64,000 nt of DNA from Acidimicrobiaceae bacterium (GTDB lineage: Bacteria; Actinomycetota; Acidimicrobiia; Acidimicrobiales; RAAP-2): positions 1 to 64,000 of the forward strand of contig PKXA01000111.1 of NCBI GenBank assembly GCA_003133325.1. The letters are read 5' to 3'. A program made the position numbers and the translations under genes. Positions within the stretch are counted from its first letter, which is position 1; each line of letters opens with the position of its first letter. Shown piece after piece: positions 25,894 to 33,891 of the stretch. The notes beneath the pieces are model-generated. The model searched no databases and was not told where the DNA came from. It saw only the letters and a program-made list of their open reading frames with translations.

Positions 25894-27102
25894 TCAGGGC
25901 CGTCGGGTTTGACCGGGCAGTTTGATGGCCCGATCGGCGATGATGTTCTTCTGTACCTCGGTGGATCCTCCCCCGATGGTCGAGTAGCGCTGGAACGAGT
26001 AGAGCCGGGTCCATTTGCCCCGGTCCACCGCGTCGGGGCCGCCCCGGGCCAGGAGTCCGGCCGGGCCCAGGAGATCCACCGCCAACTCGGCCAGGGTCTG
26101 GGCCAGCATCGACCACTGGAGCTTCGAGAACGGGACTTCGGGCCAGTTCTTCTCACCCCTCATGACCTTGCTCAGCGCCCGATAGACGAGGAGGCGGGTC
26201 AACTCGATCTCCGTCCAGGCCCGGGCCAGTCGATCGGCGATGCCGGGGTCGGCCAGCGCGTCCGGATTGACGGATCGCGCCATCTCCACCATGGCTCGCA
26301 GATCGGCGGCCAGGCTGGTGATCTGGCCGGCGATGCCCACCCGCTCGAAGCCGAGGGTGCTCATGGCCACCATCCAACCCTCACCCTCTCCTCCCAACCG
26401 GCAGTCGACGGGGACATGGACGTCGCGGAAGTAGACCTCGTTGAACATCTCCTCACCGGACATGTCCCGGATCGGCCGGCGTTCCACGCCGGGGGACTCG
26501 AGGTCGACGATGAACGCGGTGATCCCCTCGTGTTTGGCCCCGCGTCCGATGGCAGTCGGATCGGTGCGGAACAGGAACAGCCCCCACTTGGCCAGGTGGG
26601 CCGTCGAGATCCAGATCTTCTGTCCGTTCACCACGTAATGGTCACCGTCGAGGATGGCCAAGGTGCGCAGGTTGGCCAGGTCGTTGCCGGCATCGGGTTC
26701 GGAGAACCCCTGGCACCAGTGATCATCGGCATTGATGATGGATGGGAGCCAGCGATTCTTCTGCTCCTCGGTTCCCCATTGGATGAGCATGGGGCCGATC
26801 TGCCAGATGCCGTTGGTGTTGAACATCCCCGGCGTCCGGTACTCGGCCATCAGCTCTGAGTAGATGAGGCGCTGGACGGCCGTCGTCTCCCTGCCGCCCC
26901 ACTCGGTGGACCAGTGGACCGCGGCCCAGCCTCCCTCGTTCATGAGGCGCTGCCATGCCTTTCGCCGCTCCTGGGAGGGCACGCCCGCCGCCCGCTGGTC
27001 TTCATCCTCGGTGTCGGCCAGAAACTGTTGCAGATGCTCGTCGAGCCAGTTTCGCAACTCGTCGCGGAACGCTTCGTCCTCTGCATCCAGGGAGAAATCC
27101 AC
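25894..27102 (-). CDS. acyl-CoA dehydrogenase, FAD-binding alpha-type
   Basis: 402 residues from a GTG at 27102, which gives the normal opening VDFSLDAEDEAFRDELR; the longer frame starts at TTG. Typical blocks: GFSEPDAGNDLANL, VNGQKIWIST, GGEGEGWMVAM, and the C-terminal FAD/catalytic loop IGGGSTEVQKNIIADR. It would introduce the alpha-beta double bond of an acyl-CoA. Its size and motifs match the alpha partner of the heteromeric ACADs used in steroid side-chain breakdown. A matching beta-type gene lies about 1.2 kb away at 28267, divergent and separated by a transporter. Confidence 0.92.
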   Translation of the reverse strand: MDFSLDAEDEAFRDELRNWLDEHLQQFLADTEDEDQRAAGVPSQERRKAWQRLMNEGGWAAVHWSTEWGGRETTAVQRLIYSELMAEYRTPGMFNTNGIWQIGPMLIQWGTEEQKNRWLPSIINADDHWCQGFSEPDAGNDLANLRTLAILDGDHYVVNGQKIWISTAHLAKWGLFLFRTDPTAIGRGAKHEGITAFIVDLESPGVERRPIRDMSGEEMFNEVYFRDVHVPVDCRLGGEGEGWMVAMSTLGFERVGIAGQITSLAADLRAMVEMARSVNPDALADPGIADRLARAWTEIELTRLLVYRALSKVMRGEKNWPEVPFSKLQWSMLAQTLAELAVDLLGPAGLLARGGPDAVDRGKWTRLYSFQRYSTIGGGSTEVQKNIIADRAIKLPGQTRRP

Positions 27103-27132
27103 GGGGCGAAGCCTAGCCAACTACCTCGGGGG

Positions 27133-28080
27133 TCACGAGGTGGGACGGGGTGGGATCGGGTTCGGGGGAGTCGAGGTATGAAGGCGTCGGGAGTGGAAGC
27201 GGGGGGTGAGCAGGTCGGCCCGGGCGCTGCCCTCCCCTTTCAGGACGGCGAGCATCGAAGATTGTGACAGCGAGATCCCCCCGATGAAGAGCACGACAAG
27301 GGAGAGGGCCTCGAGGGGCCCGCGGGCACCGGCCGTCTGCAGGTCGTCACCGAACAGGGCAATGCCGATGGTGATGCTGACCAGTGGGTCGACCAGCACC
27401 AGCGCGGCCTGGGAGGCGCCGATGGGCCCGGCGTGGAATGCATTCTGGGTGAGAAAGACCGACAACAATCCGAAGATCGCCAGACCGTAGGTCTCCCAGT
27501 GCGCAAAGATACCCAACCAGTTCTGGGCGACGTAGTGGGAGACGACCTTGGTCAACGCCGCGGTGAAGGCGAAGCCGATGGCCGCCGACGTGCCGAACAT
27601 CGATGCCCGCCACCATCTCGGTCCGCGAAGGGCCAACATCACGGTGATCACCATTCCGGCCACGCAGGACCCACCCACCACCGCCCATCCGAGATTTCCG
27701 GGGAGTCGGTCCCCCCCGATGGGAGCGGCGAACACCAGAAACCCGGCCAGCCCGGCCGACACCAAGGCGACTCCCACCCACTCGCGGGGTCCCGCCCGGT
27801 AGCCGAACCAGGTGGAGAGGATGAAGACCAGAAACAACAGCTCGGTGACCAGAATGGGCTGGACCTGGCTGAGCCGACCGAAGTGCAAGGCCAGCGCCTG
27901 CAAGAGGAACGAGCCGATCATCAGGGCGAATCCGGCCAGCCACACGCCGCGGCGCAAGGCGTGGGCGAGCAGGCTCAGCTTGAGCCTGTGCTCCTCCTTG
28001 GCGTCCTCCACGCCCATGCGCTGGAGCACACTGATGAGTGCATTCGAAAAAGCCGCCCCGATGGCGAGGAAGAAGACCAT
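27133..28080 (-). CDS. DMT superfamily (EamA-like) transporter
   Basis: A 315-residue protein with about nine or ten hydrophobic segments in two repeats. The second repeat ends with HAGPIGASQAALVLVDPLVSITIGIALFG-type residues, seen in DMT permeases. The C-terminal 35 residues are basic and proline-rich. The ATG at 28080 is preceded by TACACT with 13 nt between, so any 5' leader would be very short. The substrate is unknown. It sits between the two halves of a likely ACAD pair. Confidence 0.85.
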   Translation of the reverse strand: MVFFLAIGAAFSNALISVLQRMGVEDAKEEHRLKLSLLAHALRRGVWLAGFALMIGSFLLQALALHFGRLSQVQPILVTELLFLVFILSTWFGYRAGPREWVGVALVSAGLAGFLVFAAPIGGDRLPGNLGWAVVGGSCVAGMVITVMLALRGPRWWRASMFGTSAAIGFAFTAALTKVVSHYVAQNWLGIFAHWETYGLAIFGLLSVFLTQNAFHAGPIGASQAALVLVDPLVSITIGIALFGDDLQTAGARGPLEALSLVVLFIGGISLSQSSMLAVLKGEGSARADLLTPRFHSRRLHTSTPPNPIPPRPTS

Positions 28081-28266
28081 AGGAATTGGATTCAGTGTAG
28101 GAGGAGACCCCCGATCGGTGCGGATCCTGGGTAGTCCGCGGCCCGGTCCCCCCTACATGTGGGGATGAGGGCCCGTCTACACTGACGGAGCTAGCACGGT
28201 CGCGTCACCGTCGGTTCGACGTGAGGACGGCCGCCCGATCCGACGGAAGGCTACGGCAGCGGAACG

Positions 28267-29361
28267 ATGGACTTCACCTACGACGCCGAACAAGAGGCGC
28301 TTCGGGATGTCGCCCGGCAGGCCATGGACCGCGAGGTCGGGGGCGCGCGATTGCGACAGATGGCCGATGACCCCGATGGGATCGATGCCGAGCTGTGGAC
28401 GACACTGGTCGGTCTGGGTTGGACAGGGCTGGTGATACCCGAAGCCTTCGGCGGTGCCGGGGGCGGCCTCTCGGATTTGAGCATTGTGCTCAACGAGACC
28501 GGGCGGGTCCCGTTGCCCGGCCCCTTCTTCTCCTCGGCGGTCATGGCCACCCTGGCGGCCAAGGCCCTCGGAGCCGATTCTCTCCTGGCGGATCTCTCCG
28601 CCGGGCGAACCCGGGGAACGGTGGCCCTCCACGAGTTCGGTCACGGAGATCCACTGGGTACCGTGCGAACCCGGGCCCGGCGAAGGGGTGCCACCTGGGT
28701 GCTCGACGGGGTGAAACCGTTGGTCCTCGATGGCCACACCGCCGACTGGGCAATCGTGGTCGCCGGCACAGAGGAGGGCCGCCGTGCCTTTCTGGTGGAG
28801 AAGCCGGATGGGGAACCGGTTCCGGCTCTCGACCCGACCCGCAAGGTCGCCCGTCTGGAGTTCCATGATCGCCCGTGCGAACCGATCGGCCCGGGAGGCA
28901 ACCAGGCTTCGATCTGGCACAGGATCATGGACGACGCCTCGGTGGCATTGGCAGCCGAAACCCTGGGGACCGCGGACCGGGCGTTGGCCTTGGCCATCGA
29001 TTACACCAAGGAGCGGGTGGTGTTCGATCAACCGGTGGCATCGTTTCAGGTGGTGAAGCACAAGATTGTCGACATGTTCCATCAGATCGAAATGGCCCGG
29101 GTGGCCGTGCAGTTCGCCGCCTGGGCATCCGATGCCGAGGCCCCGGAGCGCCAACGGGCCGCGGCCATGGCGGCGGCCTACACCAGTGAGGCGGCGGTGA
29201 AGGTCACCGGAGAAGCCATCCAGTTGCACGGTGGCGTGGGCTTCACCTGGGCATGTGACGCTCACTTTCTGTTCAAGCGGGCCAAGCAGAACGACGTGCT
29301 GATCGGTGGCCACGCCGGCCAGCGGAAGCGCCTGGCCACCATGCTGATCGACACTGCATGA
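28267..29361 (+). CDS. acyl-CoA dehydrogenase family protein, beta-type
   Basis: A 364-residue protein. The N-terminal ACAD helices are followed by a weak middle domain and the C-terminal blocks VVFDQPVASFQVVKHKIVDM and GGVGFTWACDAHFLFKRAK. In the other beta-type ACADs here the last block reads TWEHDxHL; here Glu-His is replaced by Ala-Cys. A catalytic or FAD-contacting role for this loop may therefore be lost, leaving a structural partner. It is preceded by a divergent promoter region of about 185 bp. The end of the gene is duplicated 1.25 kb downstream. Confidence 0.9.
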   Translation: MDFTYDAEQEALRDVARQAMDREVGGARLRQMADDPDGIDAELWTTLVGLGWTGLVIPEAFGGAGGGLSDLSIVLNETGRVPLPGPFFSSAVMATLAAKALGADSLLADLSAGRTRGTVALHEFGHGDPLGTVRTRARRRGATWVLDGVKPLVLDGHTADWAIVVAGTEEGRRAFLVEKPDGEPVPALDPTRKVARLEFHDRPCEPIGPGGNQASIWHRIMDDASVALAAETLGTADRALALAIDYTKERVVFDQPVASFQVVKHKIVDMFHQIEMARVAVQFAAWASDAEAPERQRAAAMAAAYTSEAAVKVTGEAIQLHGGVGFTWACDAHFLFKRAKQNDVLIGGHAGQRKRLATMLIDTA

Positions 29362-29366
29362 CCGGA
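29339..29366 (+). repeat. 28-bp direct repeat, copy 1 (end of ACAD gene)
   Basis: Covers the last seven codons and the stop of the ACAD gene. It matches 30593-30620 at 27 of 28 positions (T/C at one site). The 1.2-kb stretch between the copies carries only the repeat lipoprotein gene. Confidence 0.85.
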
Positions 29367-29453
29367 ACCTCGGATCGTCTCGTGGGGTACCTTCGAACGA
29401 CTCCCTGAGTTCTCCGGGCCAGACGGTGCCGACGTGACCGGGGCGAAGGGTTG

Positions 29454-30488
29454 ATGGACGTGGTCCGTCTTTGCGCCTCCAAGGGGCCTCGGCTCACGAC
29501 GAAGACCCGAGTTGGGGCGATCGGCGCGGCTGTGGCCATGATCTTCATGTCCGGATGCGGCGGGGCTACCAGCCCGGTCCAAGGCGGAGCGACCTGGTCG
29601 ACTCCGGTTCGGGTCGAACCCAATGGCCAGTCGTCCAGTTCATCGTCCGTGTACTCGGTGTCGTGTCCTTCGAGCACGCTCTGCGTTGCCGTAGATGAAT
29701 ACGGCTCTGCACTCATTTGGCGCGGTGACGAGTGGTCCACGCCTCAGCCTGTCGGGGCGGGTGGGACCCTCACGTCTGTCTCTTGTCCGTCGACCACGTA
29801 CTGCGTTGCCGTGACGGCTGGCGGCAGGGCCGTGACCTACAACGGTCAGTCGTGGTCACTGCCTGTTTCGATCGGGCCTGCGGCCACCTACGAGGTTTCG
29901 TGTCCCACTGTCACCTTCTGCGCCACCGTGGGTGCAAGCGGCACCGCCGGCGCCGCGAGCACTGTCGCAACGTTCGACGGGCACTCATGGTCGACGCAGC
30001 AAACCTCGAGCACCGGAGCGGTCGACGACCGCCTGATGGATGTGTCGTGTGCGACACAGAGTTTCTGCGTTGCCGTCAACCTCGATGGACATACCCTCAT
30101 CTTCGACGGAACGAAATGGTTGCCGGGTCAGAGCATCGGTCCCCAGGGACTGACGTCGGTCTCGTGTCCCTCGACCACGTTCTGCATGGCGGTGGTCACG
30201 TCCGGTGCATCCACGACGTTCCAGGGGAAGAGTTGGTCGACTCAGTTGGCGATTCCCGGGTTCCGGGCGGCGTTTGCCCGATCGGTATCGTGCGGGTCCA
30301 CCACACGGTGTACGGCCATGGGCCTTAGCGGCCAGAGTGCACGCTGGCAGGACGGACGATGGTCGCAGCCCGTGCTCGTCTTCCCAGGTGGGTTCTTGGC
30401 CACCGTGGCGGTGTCGTGCTCGCCGTCAAACACCTGTGTTGCCGTCAACAGCAAAGGTAACGCCGCAACTTCGATGCAGACAGCTTGA
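29454..30488 (+). CDS. secreted lipoprotein with seven Cys-containing repeats (beta-propeller-like)
   Basis: 344 residues from the ATG at 29454, with GAAGGG just upstream. A basic N-terminus and hydrophobic stretch end in FMSGCGG, a lipobox. The mature part has seven copies of a roughly 45-residue unit whose core is V-S-C-P-S-x-x-x-C-x-A-V, each followed by a G-x-x-x-x-x-x-G-x-x-W-S strand pair. Seven units with paired Cys suggest a seven-bladed propeller with a disulfide in every blade. Such proteins may bind glycans or proteins at the surface. The function is unknown. It lies alone between 28-bp direct repeats. Confidence 0.85.
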   Translation: MDVVRLCASKGPRLTTKTRVGAIGAAVAMIFMSGCGGATSPVQGGATWSTPVRVEPNGQSSSSSSVYSVSCPSSTLCVAVDEYGSALIWRGDEWSTPQPVGAGGTLTSVSCPSTTYCVAVTAGGRAVTYNGQSWSLPVSIGPAATYEVSCPTVTFCATVGASGTAGAASTVATFDGHSWSTQQTSSTGAVDDRLMDVSCATQSFCVAVNLDGHTLIFDGTKWLPGQSIGPQGLTSVSCPSTTFCMAVVTSGASTTFQGKSWSTQLAIPGFRAAFARSVSCGSTTRCTAMGLSGQSARWQDGRWSQPVLVFPGGFLATVAVSCSPSNTCVAVNSKGNAATSMQTA

Positions 30489-30592
30489 ACTGTTCGGGAG
30501 CCGGTGGCGACTCCGTGAGTGTGACCTCTCGGGCGTCACCGTTCATTCTTCACACTGGAATCACAGGGGAGGCTACCGGTAGTGCCTTCACG

Positions 30593-30620
30593 CCATGCTG
30601 ATCGACACCGCATGACCGGA
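30593..30620 (+). repeat. 28-bp direct repeat, copy 2
   Basis: Repeats the 3' end of the ACAD gene (29339-29366) with one mismatch, outside any reading frame. It is consistent with insertion of the 1.2-kb lipoprotein segment with duplication or recreation of its target. Confidence 0.85.
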
Positions 30621-30660
30621 CCGCGTCCTGGCTCGACTACCTGAACCGATGATCCGGTTG

Positions 30661-32547
30661 CTAGTGGCAGTGGCCAGATGACGGGGGGACGTCGAGAGCG
30701 GGGTTGGCATCGAAGAAGCCCACGGGGACGAGGTGGAACCCGCAGTACTCCACCGGCATGACCGGCCAGTCCTCCGGTCGGGGGATATGAGTGACACCAA
30801 ACGTGTGCCAGGCGACGATGTCGGTACCGGTGAGCGGTCGGTCGGCGGCCGTCCACGCCGGTAATCCGTCGCCACCGGGATGCTGGTTGGGATAGTCGCC
30901 GGCAGCCCGGCGCTCGCCGGGATCGAACGGGGTGACCCAGAGGTTGTAGCGGGCGAAGCCGGCCCGTTGCCCGACGCTGGATTCGGGGTGGGCGAGGAGA
31001 GTGGGCGTGGAGCCCGGGACCAGCTTGTAGGCGACGGGTTCGCCCAGGCCGTTCAGGGCCTCGGGGTTGACGAACTTCCAGAAGCGGCTGGCCGCCGGGT
31101 CGACGTTTCGCCGGGCGGCCAGTTCGGAGTCGAGTCGGGTGGCCACGGGGATGAAGGCGTTGGCCCACGGATTGGCTTCTCCGACCGGCAGCGCTTCGGT
31201 GGAGATCTCGTACGCCTCGTTGACGGCTCCGTCCACTTCGAAGTCGAGGCGCGCACAGAAGAGGTGTTGGTGAACGGGAGCGCCAAGCCCCGGGGCCACC
31301 ACTGTCGCATAGGGGGTGAGATCGTCCGGGTTGAGGGCCTGGGTGGAGAGGATGCCCGTCAACTTGACCTCGAATTGGATGGTCCCGTCGAGGTAGAAGT
31401 ACCAATAGAAGCCGTATTCGTAGTTGCCCACGGTGGCGATGGAGGACACCACCAGTCGTCGGGACCGCCTCACCTCGGTGCGTCCCCCGTGCAGATCCTG
31501 GTGTTTCCATAGGATCCCGTAGTCCTCCTCGTGGATGCAGATGGCGTTCTCCACGGAATACGGCCTTCCCTGCTCATTGGCCAGGGTGGCGTCGAGGTAG
31601 GAGATCACTCCCAGGCAGTCACAGCCCAAGGTGAGGGAATTGGCCATCCGGCCCAGTCCCCACTCGCCGACATCGAAGGCGTTCTTCCAACCGTGCACGG
31701 GTCCGGGATCACCGTAGGGGACCACCATCTCAGAGATGGAGGCCCGGTGCAGAATCGGTCGGAGTCGGCCACCGTCCTCATAGCCGACCGAGTGCAGCAC
31801 CAGCCCGTCGAGGGGATCCATCGACACCCGCAATGCCCATCGTTGCCAGCGGACCAAGTTGATGTCGATGGTGAGGCTGGCTCCCTCCGGTTGGATGATG
31901 TCCAGGGGAAGCAGGTCGGTACGTAGTGGTTGGTTGTCTTCGGGGTAGTAGCTGCCGGTTGCGGTCGGGACTGGGACGACTCCGTGGTCGAGAACTTCGA
32001 GGACCTCACCGCGAGCCGCGTCAACGGTGGCCACCACCCCTTCGATCGGGCGGGCATAGCCATTGTCGGTCGGGCTCTCCCGGTAGTAGGACAGGCATCG
32101 GGTGATACGCCGGTCCTGTTCGATGTCACGACCGAAATTGCCGGTGGGCCACGGGTCGATCTGCACCTTGTCGAAGTCGGTGATGCCCCGTCGTCGGATG
32201 GCCTGTTGCCAGGCGGGGTCCTCCTTGAGGGCGACGATGGAGCGGAGGGAGTCCTCGAACAGGAGGGCGGGGCGCACCCCTGACCGGACTTCCCACGAGA
32301 CGATGTCCTCCGCCGGAAGGGCGACAATGGCCTCGACGACCGTGCTCTCGGGCCCGGGCACGATCACCAGGCGAACCCTCCGCTCGATCGGGTCACCCGG
32401 CCGGTACGAGGACAGGGCCTCTTTGGAAGGACCGTCGAGGGTGATGGTGGCGAAGCGGGCGGCCTCGTCGAGCCGGCCAATGGCCCGCACCGTCGTTACC
32501 GCCCTCCGGATCTCGTCGGGGGTGAGGGGTTCGAGCGGGTGGGTCAC
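30661..32547 (-). CDS. copper amine oxidase (TPQ-dependent)
   Basis: A 628-residue enzyme oxidising primary amines to aldehydes with release of NH3 and H2O2. Tyr376 in GNYEYG is the precursor of the topaquinone cofactor, Asp292 in NAFDVGEWGLG is the catalytic base, and His426, His428 (VHQHLF) and His587 (GVTHIPRPEDWP) are the copper ligands. Length and order of motifs are normal for the family. There is no signal peptide, so it is cytosolic like the Arthrobacter-type enzymes. A GTG start lies 22 bp after the tetR stop; amines such as tyramine or phenethylamine are likely substrates but unproven. Confidence 0.95.
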   Translation of the reverse strand: MTHPLEPLTPDEIRRAVTTVRAIGRLDEAARFATITLDGPSKEALSSYRPGDPIERRVRLVIVPGPESTVVEAIVALPAEDIVSWEVRSGVRPALLFEDSLRSIVALKEDPAWQQAIRRRGITDFDKVQIDPWPTGNFGRDIEQDRRITRCLSYYRESPTDNGYARPIEGVVATVDAARGEVLEVLDHGVVPVPTATGSYYPEDNQPLRTDLLPLDIIQPEGASLTIDINLVRWQRWALRVSMDPLDGLVLHSVGYEDGGRLRPILHRASISEMVVPYGDPGPVHGWKNAFDVGEWGLGRMANSLTLGCDCLGVISYLDATLANEQGRPYSVENAICIHEEDYGILWKHQDLHGGRTEVRRSRRLVVSSIATVGNYEYGFYWYFYLDGTIQFEVKLTGILSTQALNPDDLTPYATVVAPGLGAPVHQHLFCARLDFEVDGAVNEAYEISTEALPVGEANPWANAFIPVATRLDSELAARRNVDPAASRFWKFVNPEALNGLGEPVAYKLVPGSTPTLLAHPESSVGQRAGFARYNLWVTPFDPGERRAAGDYPNQHPGGDGLPAWTAADRPLTGTDIVAWHTFGVTHIPRPEDWPVMPVEYCGFHLVPVGFFDANPALDVPPSSGHCH

Positions 32548-32569
32548 GCCGCCGGCCGGTGGTGCCGTC

Positions 32570-33193
32570 TCAATCCCCCCGGCCGTTGGTGACGGTGGGA
32601 GTCAGGCCCGCGGTGCGATCATCGGTGCCGAGAGACTCGACGAGATGGTCGACCACCGCCAGGGTGGCTCCCCGTTTGCCGGTGGTCAGCACGTACATGG
32701 TGGCCTCGGTGAGAGCACCGAACAACACCCGGGCCATCGCATCAGGGTCGAGTGCGACGATCTCACCGCGGGCCATGCCACCGGTCAGGACCCCTCGCAG
32801 TAACGCCACCGCATCTTGGCCGTCGGCCACCGTGCCGGCGCCGAGCTCGGGGATCGTCCAGGCATCGCGTAGGAAGAACTGTGCCTCGCCCAGGTTGTCG
32901 AGGGTGTTGAGGAACACCTCGAGGGCCCGACGGATACTGGTGACGGTGTCAGCGTCGGGATCGAGCGCGGCCAGGCCCTCGCGGGTGAGCCGCTCATACA
33001 GTTCGTGTTGGAGGTCACGTCCGATATCGTCCTTGTCGGTGAACCAGTAGTAGACAGCCCCTTTGGTCACTCCGGCTGCACTGGCGATGTCCTCGACACT
33101 CACCGCGTGGTAGCCGCGGCTGGAGAACTGGCTGAGGGCAACGGCGAGAATGCGCTCTCGGGTCTCTTGTCCACGGGGTTGGCGACGACTCAC
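32570..33193 (-). CDS. TetR/AcrR-family transcriptional regulator
   Basis: A 207-residue protein with the N-terminal helix-turn-helix ETRERILAVALSQF ... VEDIASAAGVTKGAVYYWFTDKDD (about 10-58) and an all-helical ligand domain. The start is a GTG. It lies 22 bp upstream of the amine oxidase gene on the same strand and probably controls it together with the SRPBCC gene upstream. No clear operator palindrome was identified in the 120-bp gap before it. Confidence 0.92.
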   Translation of the reverse strand: MSRRQPRGQETRERILAVALSQFSSRGYHAVSVEDIASAAGVTKGAVYYWFTDKDDIGRDLQHELYERLTREGLAALDPDADTVTSIRRALEVFLNTLDNLGEAQFFLRDAWTIPELGAGTVADGQDAVALLRGVLTGGMARGEIVALDPDAMARVLFGALTEATMYVLTTGKRGATLAVVDHLVESLGTDDRTAGLTPTVTNGRGD

Positions 33194-33313
33194 GAGGCGC
33201 CGGTTTCCCTCGGTTGGATCCCCACTGCCTGCTCCTTCTGCATGACACGGATCATACGGTGCGTAGGTAAGTCATCGGTTCCATCAGGTCGACCTCGAAC
33301 GCAGCGGACCGGC

Positions 33314-33805
33314 TCAGGAGATCGAGGGGGTCCGGTTGCGGGCTTCGAGGAGTTCCGCCATCCTGTCGAGCTCGTCGCCGATCTGCTCGGTGCCGGTGGC
33401 AAGCAACTGCTGGTCGACCGAGGAGGGAATGGCGTCGGGCACCAGGAGTGTGAGCGCGATCGTCGCCGTGCAGTTGGTCGTGCCGGGAGCACCATCTTCA
33501 TCCGGCGCTCCGGGCACCACCGTGAACTCCTCCTCCGCCGGCAGTGCGCCACCGAGTTCGATTGCCACCAGTTCAGCCGGAACCGACCGGATGACCCGTA
33601 GATCGACCCGATGGGATCCGCCCTCGGTGATCAGGTCGAACCGGTAGAGGGCCCCGGTTCCGTCGGGTCCACTCTCGGACACCAGTTCGATCTGGCGGAT
33701 GCTCGGGTTGTACTCGGGCAGATGGAGGAAATCGAGCCGGTAAGCCCAAACGTCGTGGGGGGAAGCGGCAATGCGGCGATCGGCTCGGGTGGACAGCTTG
33801 CGCAT
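33314..33805 (-). CDS. SRPBCC (START/polyketide cyclase-like) protein
   Basis: 163 residues from the ATG at 33805, chosen because GAAAGG lies 6 nt upstream. The fold is seen in RRIAASPHDVWAYRLDFLHLPEYNPSI at the start, a beta-rich middle and a long C-terminal helix (IGDELDRMAELLEARN). It probably binds a hydrophobic ligand. It is divergent from the acyl-CoA ligase gene 86 bp away, and the two may share control. Confidence 0.8.
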   Translation of the reverse strand: MRKLSTRADRRIAASPHDVWAYRLDFLHLPEYNPSIRQIELVSESGPDGTGALYRFDLITEGGSHRVDLRVIRSVPAELVAIELGGALPAEEEFTVVPGAPDEDGAPGTTNCTATIALTLLVPDAIPSSVDQQLLATGTEQIGDELDRMAELLEARNRTPSIS

Positions 33806-33891
33806 GAGACGCCTTTCGGATCCGGGTGGGTAGATGTTTGCACGCGCGCTCATTCGGTGCCGAAGAAGCCGAAGAAGTAGGGTCGCCGACC

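Noticed and set aside
33826-33891. Longer start for the acyl-CoA ligase
   Set aside because: The extra 22 residues would bring the start to the edge of the divergent SRPBCC promoter and do not fit the family N-terminus. The ATG at 33892 does.
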